9,291 bases of DNA from Balneolaceae bacterium (GTDB taxonomy: Bacteria; Bacteroidota; Rhodothermia; Balneolales; Balneolaceae), in assembly GCA_007126675.1 (NCBI GenBank), contig SLAU01000367.1:1-9291 (forward strand). The letters are read 5' to 3'. The translations under genes were made by a program, and so were the position numbers. Under the pieces are notes generated by a model, which saw only the letters and a list, made by a program, of their open reading frames with translations, ran no database searches and was not told the origin of the DNA. Shown here one piece after another: positions 5,366 through 9,291 of the stretch. Every line of letters starts with the position of its first letter. Within the stretch, counting starts at the first letter, position 1.

Positions 5366-7849
5366 ATGCTTCAGCCTATTCGCACGCTTGCCGTTCTCTT
5401 CATTCATTTATTGTTAGCTGTTCCCCTTTATGCCCAAACGGTTTCGGTTTCTTTCAATGTAGATATGAGCTACCAACAGGTTTTGGGTAATTTTGACCCG
5501 GATCAAAACTTTGTGGATATCGCCGGCACATTTAATGGGTGGGACGGCAGTGATCATTTATTAGAGGATGAGGAGGGAGATCTGGTTTACTCCATCAATG
5601 TAGACGGTTTTACACCGGGCGAAACAATCGAATTCAAATTTCGGATTGACGGTGAATGGGATGGCCGCGAAGAGTTTCCCGGCGGAGGGCCAAACCGAAG
5701 TTATACCGTACAGGAAGAGGACAACGTAGTTGAAGTTTGGTACAATGATGAACTGCCGCCCGATGGACCGCCGATTGCCGATTTTTCAATCTCAAGCAGT
5801 TCAATATTTGAAAATGGAACAGTATGGTTTACCGATCGCTCAGGAGGCTTTGTGACTGAATGGAAATGGGAGTTTGAAGGAGGGACGCCATCCACATCCA
5901 CCGACCGAAATCCTGTGGTGACCTACCAAAACGCAGGAAGCTATGATGTTACCCTGATAGCAAAGCATGAAGACGAGGCTGATACCCTGACAGTAGAAAA
6001 TGCGATCACTGTAAACGAATGGGAACCGGGTGAAACCTATTGGTGGAATGATGCCGTTTTCTATGAAATATTTGTACGAAGCTTTTTTGACAGCGATGGT
6101 GACGGAATCGGCGATTTTGCCGGAATGATTGAAAAGCTGGATTACCTGAATGATGGTGATCCTGAATCGGGCGAAAGCCTGGGCATTACAGGAATTTGGC
6201 TGATGCCGATCCACGAATCGCCCAGTTACCATGGTTATGATGTGCTAGACTATGAGTCAGTAAACAGCGAATACGGCACCATGGATGAGTTCAAGGCTTT
6301 CCTGGACGCAGCACACGAACGTGGAATTAAAGTAATTATCGATTACGTGGTAAATCACAGTTCATCGCAACATCAATGGTTCCTCAATTCACAGCAAAAT
6401 GTGGATGATTATCGCGAATATTATTACTGGCGGCCCGATCATCCCGGATACAACGGTCCCTGGGGACAGAATGTGTGGCACTCATCCGGAGGTGAATATT
6501 ATTATGGGTTATTCTGGGGAGGGATGCCCGACCTGAATTTTAATCATGAACCGCTAAAACAAAAAATATTTGATTCAGCCGAATTTTGGCTTACAGAAGT
6601 TGGCGTAGACGGTTTCAGACTGGATGCGGTAATGTTCATCCATAAAGACGGCAGCCAGCTTCAGCACGTACCGGAAACATTCGAGTTTTGGCACGAATTC
6701 AATAACCACGTTAAAGCTGCCAATCCTGATGCTGTTACAGTGGGTGAAGCATGGACATCAACTGAACAGGTAATTCCCTATGTGAGCGATGACCGAATAG
6801 ATATCGCTTTCGAGTTTGATCTTGCTTATACAATGATGGATGTCGTTCGGCAGGGTGATGCCCGTGCTTTGGAAGCACAGATGCAAAATGTGTACGACAG
6901 CTACGACTTTTTACAGTATGCAACATTTCTTACCAACCATGATAAAGACCGGGTGATGAGCGAGTTTAATGATGACTCGGACCGCGCGCGTACTGCGGCG
7001 GCAATCTACCTCACTTTACCCGGTGTGCCTTTTATCTACTATGGCGAAGAGATCGGGATGACCGGCACCAAGCCCGATCCCGATATTCGAACACCAATGC
7101 AGTGGACCTCTGACACCCATGCTGGTTTCACCACCGGTTCACCCTGGAGAAGCGTGAATTCCAATTTCACTAATCGCAATGTGGAATTAATGGATGATGA
7201 CCCGGAGTCGCTGCTTAACTGGTATCGTACGTTGGTCCATCTTCGAAACGATCATATATCATTACGGCGCGGGCAGTACCAGAATATTCCAAACAGTGAA
7301 AATGCACTCTATACTTTTCAGAGAACTTACGATGATGAAAGGCTGCTTGTAATGATTAATACAGGATCGCAGCAACTAGAGCTTGATGAGCTTTTTATAC
7401 CGGGCCTTAATATAGAGGAAGGAGCTTACAGTATTACAAATCTTGCCGGAGGCGATGAGATGGTTATTACTGTTTCCGGAGCCGGAACAATCGAAGATCT
7501 GAACTTTGATTCACATCATACAATCGTTCTGTCAATGGAAGATGCCAACCCGGTGTCAATAGAGGAGGGCGGAGAAGCCGTTGAAACATTTCAGCTTGAT
7601 CAAAACTATCCGAACCCTTTCAATCCGGGAACAATTATTCCCTACCACCTTCCCGAACAAGCGGATGTCACGATTCGTGTATATAATATACTTGGGCAGC
7701 AAGTGTGGGTCAGTAACAAAGGAGTGGTATCTCCCGGCAGCTATACCGCAGAGTTTGATGCCGGCAATCTTTCGAGCGGGGTCTACATCTATCAGCTGGT
7801 AATTGACGGGCAGTTGCAGGATTCCCGCAAAATGATGCTGGTGAAGTAG
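5366..7849 (+). CDS. Secreted GH13 alpha-amylase with T9SS tail
   Basis: Encodes 827 residues and hydrolyses internal alpha-1,4 links of starch-like glucans outside the cell. A signal peptide ends at L-Y-A-Q near residue 24. Residues ~26-127 form a starch-binding or CBM-like beta domain (N-V-D-M-S, then A-G-T-F-N-G-W-D). Residues ~137-216 are a PKD domain (W-K-W-E-F-E-G-G ... Y-Q-N-A-G-S-Y-D-V-T-L). The GH13 barrel starts near 225 with a calcium-loop D-S-D-G-D-G-I-G-D (242-250). Conserved regions are D-Y-V-V-N-H (326-331), M-P-D-L-N (387-391), G-F-R-L-D with nucleophile Asp420, G-E-A-W with acid/base Glu461, and T-N-H-D with Asp526. All three catalytic residues are present. D-P-D-I-R-T-P-M-Q-W (571-580) and the L-N-D-G-D-P-E-S-G segment point to the GH13_36-type group, from memory. 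A C-terminal beta domain (~640-724) and a T9SS type A sorting domain (~740-827) follow. I see no cysteine. No Shine-Dalgarno precedes the start; a palindrome lies at 5308-5325. Confidence 0.95.
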   Translation: MLQPIRTLAVLFIHLLLAVPLYAQTVSVSFNVDMSYQQVLGNFDPDQNFVDIAGTFNGWDGSDHLLEDEEGDLVYSINVDGFTPGETIEFKFRIDGEWDGREEFPGGGPNRSYTVQEEDNVVEVWYNDELPPDGPPIADFSISSSSIFENGTVWFTDRSGGFVTEWKWEFEGGTPSTSTDRNPVVTYQNAGSYDVTLIAKHEDEADTLTVENAITVNEWEPGETYWWNDAVFYEIFVRSFFDSDGDGIGDFAGMIEKLDYLNDGDPESGESLGITGIWLMPIHESPSYHGYDVLDYESVNSEYGTMDEFKAFLDAAHERGIKVIIDYVVNHSSSQHQWFLNSQQNVDDYREYYYWRPDHPGYNGPWGQNVWHSSGGEYYYGLFWGGMPDLNFNHEPLKQKIFDSAEFWLTEVGVDGFRLDAVMFIHKDGSQLQHVPETFEFWHEFNNHVKAANPDAVTVGEAWTSTEQVIPYVSDDRIDIAFEFDLAYTMMDVVRQGDARALEAQMQNVYDSYDFLQYATFLTNHDKDRVMSEFNDDSDRARTAAAIYLTLPGVPFIYYGEEIGMTGTKPDPDIRTPMQWTSDTHAGFTTGSPWRSVNSNFTNRNVELMDDDPESLLNWYRTLVHLRNDHISLRRGQYQNIPNSENALYTFQRTYDDERLLVMINTGSQQLELDELFIPGLNIEEGAYSITNLAGGDEMVITVSGAGTIEDLNFDSHHTIVLSMEDANPVSIEEGGEAVETFQLDQNYPNPFNPGTIIPYHLPEQADVTIRVYNILGQQVWVSNKGVVSPGSYTAEFDAGNLSSGVYIYQLVIDGQLQDSRKMMLVK

Positions 7850-7862
7850 TTATTGGAAATCT

Positions 7863-7887
7863 CGTCCCGATGCTCTGCATCGGGACG
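7863..7887 (+). terminator. Hairpin after the amylase gene
   Basis: CGTCCCGATGC (7863-7873) pairs perfectly with GCATCGGGACG (7877-7887) over 11 bp around a TCT loop, starting 14 bases after the amylase stop. Position and GC-rich stem suit a terminator or 3' stabiliser. No T tract follows, and the CGTCCCG/CGGGACG core equals the hairpin at 1354-1368, so it may belong to a dispersed repeat family that has been co-opted. Confidence 0.45.
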
Positions 7888-7890
7888 CCC

Positions 7891-7912
7891 ACTCAGCAGC
7901 TCTGCTGCGAGT
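7891..7912. repeat. Second hairpin after the amylase gene
   Basis: ACTCAGCAGC (7891-7900) pairs with GCTGCGAGT (7904-7912) over 9 bp with one bulged A (7895) and a TCT loop, the same loop as the hairpin just before it. Its core GCAGCTCTGCTGCG (7896-7909) is identical to 1162-1175 in the other hairpin field. It could add to termination, but is more simply a member of the dispersed family. Confidence 0.55.
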
Positions 7913-8216
7913 AACATGAGTAGAACTACTGAGGTTTTATTCCAAGCAAGAACAAACAATTAAGAGACAGAAACAGCCAAAAGAACTATATTCAAATCTG
8001 TGCAAAAATATTGCACAAAAATATCATGTATTTCAAATTTTACTGAAAAATCACAGTAAATATATTTCTGGAATAAGCTGGAACAAAAATTTAAAGCCCT
8101 ATTTCAGTTTTCGAATAGCGCTTTTCTATCTTTTAATTAGAATCATGTTTTATAATGGAAAGTGTGAAAATAATTTGCTATTCTATGAAATAATATCCCA
8201 CTAAAATTGCATTTAT
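7913..8216 (+). promoter_or_regulatory. AT-rich leader of the GH16 gene
   Basis: No gene is seen in this stretch. A short imperfect palindrome, AGTAGAACTACT, lies near 7919-7930. TATAAT at 8151-8156 could be a -10 element 60 bases before the ATG, but no clear -35 accompanies it and I do not find the Bacteroidota TAnnTTTG box. An inverted repeat at 7999-8017 is listed separately. The leader is long, so the GH16 gene probably has its own promoter. Confidence 0.35.
7999..8017 (+). promoter_or_regulatory. Inverted repeat TGTGCAA-N5-TTGCACA
   Basis: TGTGCAAAAATATTGCACA is a perfect 7-bp inverted repeat with a 5-base AT centre, about 200 bases upstream of the GH16 start. The left 11 bases (TGTGCAAAAAT) are also present at 1807-1817 upstream of the propeller gene. 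This symmetry suits a dimeric DNA-binding protein. The distance from the gene is large and the region is AT-rich, so chance cannot be excluded. Confidence 0.3.
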
Positions 8217-9291
8217 ATGAGATTAGCAGCTACTATTTCTTTTACAGCACTTCTGATTTTAATTACATCGCCATTCACTTTTGCTCAGCAAAATCAGAAC
8301 ACTGATTGGGAGCTTGTGTGGTATGATGAATTTGAAGGAAATGAACTGGATCTGTCAAAATGGTCCTATCAATATGGAACAGGTGCATCGGATGGCCTCT
8401 CCGGATGGGGAAATGCCGAGCTTCAGTACTATACAGACAGACCTGATAACATTTTTGTACAGGATGGTAAACTTCACATTGTAGCACTGGAAGAATCTTT
8501 CTCCGGTATGGATTATACCTCAGCCCGTATTCGCAGCATCAACCAGGGAGACTGGAGGTATGGACGATTCGAGGCGAGCATTAAACTTCCCGAAGGACAG
8601 GGAATTTGGCCTGCATTCTGGATGATGCCTACCGATGCTGTTTATGGCGGATGGCCCGCAAGCGGTGAAATCGACATTATGGAGCTGGTTGGCCACGAAC
8701 CAAATATTGTGCACGGTACAATTCATTATGGACCTCCACACACTTTCAGTGGTGGAGCTTATGAACTTCCCTCAGGGAATTTTAGTGATGATTTTAACAC
8801 GTTTGCTATAGAATGGGAGAAAGGTGAAATCCGATGGTATGTGAATGATATCCATTACCATACAGAAACACAGTGGTTTTCCGAAGATCAGGAATTTCCA
8901 GCACCGTTCGAGCAAAGGTTCCACTTTTTGCTGAATGTAGCCGTGGGTGGTAACTGGCCCGGCAGCCCGGATGCAACCACGGAATTTCCACAACAGATGG
9001 TTGTAGATTATGTGAGAGTGTACCAGGATCCAAATGCAGAAGCACGCGTATCGATGCCGCTTCTGTTTGAAGATCGTTTTTTCGACTGGGAACAGGCATT
9101 CACCGATTTTGAAGGAGGTTCGGTAACTGTTGTCGAAAATCCTGATCCGGATGATGTTAATAATAGCGAGTGGGTTGGAAAAATGGTGAAAGACGGTGGT
9201 GAATTTTATGGAGGTTCCTGGTTCGAAACCGAACGCTCATTTTCATTTAACAGCGATCATAATGAAATAAAGATGAAAGTATGGTCTCCGC
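8217..9291 (+). CDS. Secreted GH16 beta-glucanase (laminarinase type), 3' end missing
   Basis: Runs from the ATG at 8217 off the end of the window; 358 codons are seen without a stop. A signal peptide ends at T-F-A|Q-Q near residue 23. Residues ~30-270 form a GH16 jelly-roll: W-Y-D-E-F-E-G near the start, then G-W-G-N-A-E-L-Q-Y-Y-T, then the catalytic G-E-I-D-I-M-E-L-V-G (150-159) with nucleophile Glu151, Asp153 and acid/base Glu156. W-P-A-F-W-M-M (131-137) and the closing V-D-Y-V-R-V-Y (263-269) are typical. The pattern fits endo-beta-1,3-glucanases (laminarinases); exact specificity cannot be read. From ~283 a second module begins (F-E-D-R-F, F-E-G-G-S, V-V-E-N-P, K-M-V-K-D-G-G, K-M-K-V-W-S-P). 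From memory it resembles a carbohydrate-binding-like module found in Bacteroidota surface glucanases. By analogy with its neighbours a T9SS tail may follow outside the window. Confidence 0.93.
   Translation, partial: MRLAATISFTALLILITSPFTFAQQNQNTDWELVWYDEFEGNELDLSKWSYQYGTGASDGLSGWGNAELQYYTDRPDNIFVQDGKLHIVALEESFSGMDYTSARIRSINQGDWRYGRFEASIKLPEGQGIWPAFWMMPTDAVYGGWPASGEIDIMELVGHEPNIVHGTIHYGPPHTFSGGAYELPSGNFSDDFNTFAIEWEKGEIRWYVNDIHYHTETQWFSEDQEFPAPFEQRFHFLLNVAVGGNWPGSPDATTEFPQQMVVDYVRVYQDPNAEARVSMPLLFEDRFFDWEQAFTDFEGGSVTVVENPDPDDVNNSEWVGKMVKDGGEFYGGSWFETERSFSFNSDHNEIKMKVWSP

Noticed and set aside
5840..6232. Minus-strand open frame of 130 codons inside the amylase gene
   Set aside because: It lies wholly antisense to PKD and GH13 coding sequence with clear catalytic motifs; it is a shadow frame.
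8281..9099. Several short open frames on both strands near the window end
   Set aside because: They overlap the GH16 frame, whose signal peptide and E-x-D-x-x-E catalytic motif are unmistakable.

Overview
The window looks like accessory carbohydrate-degradation DNA from a marine-type Bacteroidota/Balneolota/Rhodothermota relative. The main clue is that two of the secreted proteins end in a type IX secretion (T9SS) type A sorting domain, recognisable from an N-Y-P-N-P-F-N-P start, an N-I-L-G-Q strand and a final S-R-K-M-M-L-[IV]-K. Other clues are the absence of Shine-Dalgarno sequences before the starts, signal peptides ending in A-Q or A-Q-Q, and a TonB-type carboxypeptidase-regulatory-like domain. 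The assignment to Balneolota or a neighbour is from memory of this sorting-domain style and is not proven by the window.

Layout. 1-102: short degenerate repeats. 110-1003 (minus): exported protein with a carboxypeptidase-regulatory-like domain. 1004-1547: no gene; a dense field of small hairpins and palindromic repeats. 1548-1712 (minus): a truncated second copy of the 3' end of the 110-1003 gene, about 98% identical, with three of four differences synonymous. 1713-1957: very AT-rich leader. 1958-5014 (plus): large secreted protein with 14 kelch-like propeller repeats, an extra domain inserted in the third, and a T9SS tail. 5015-5365: a three-level nested inverted repeat, then a palindromic operator candidate. 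5366-7849 (plus): secreted GH13 alpha-amylase with a starch-binding-like domain, PKD domain and T9SS tail. 7850-8216: two hairpins, then an AT-rich leader with an inverted repeat. 8217-9291 (plus, cut by the window end): secreted GH16 laminarinase-type beta-glucanase followed by the start of an accessory module.

Functionally, the amylase (alpha-1,4-glucan) and the GH16 enzyme (beta-1,3-glucan) suggest extracellular breakdown of storage glucans, perhaps of algal origin. The propeller protein is probably a surface or secreted partner of unknown role. The three plus-strand genes are separated by leaders of about 245-370 bases with their own structures, so they are more likely separate transcription units than one operon. 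No SusC/SusD pair, transporter, regulator gene, transposase, tRNA or rRNA is visible. The least ordinary features are the duplicated and decayed gene tail with its hairpin field, the nested inverted repeat between two secreted-protein genes, and the 14-repeat propeller with its inserted domain.
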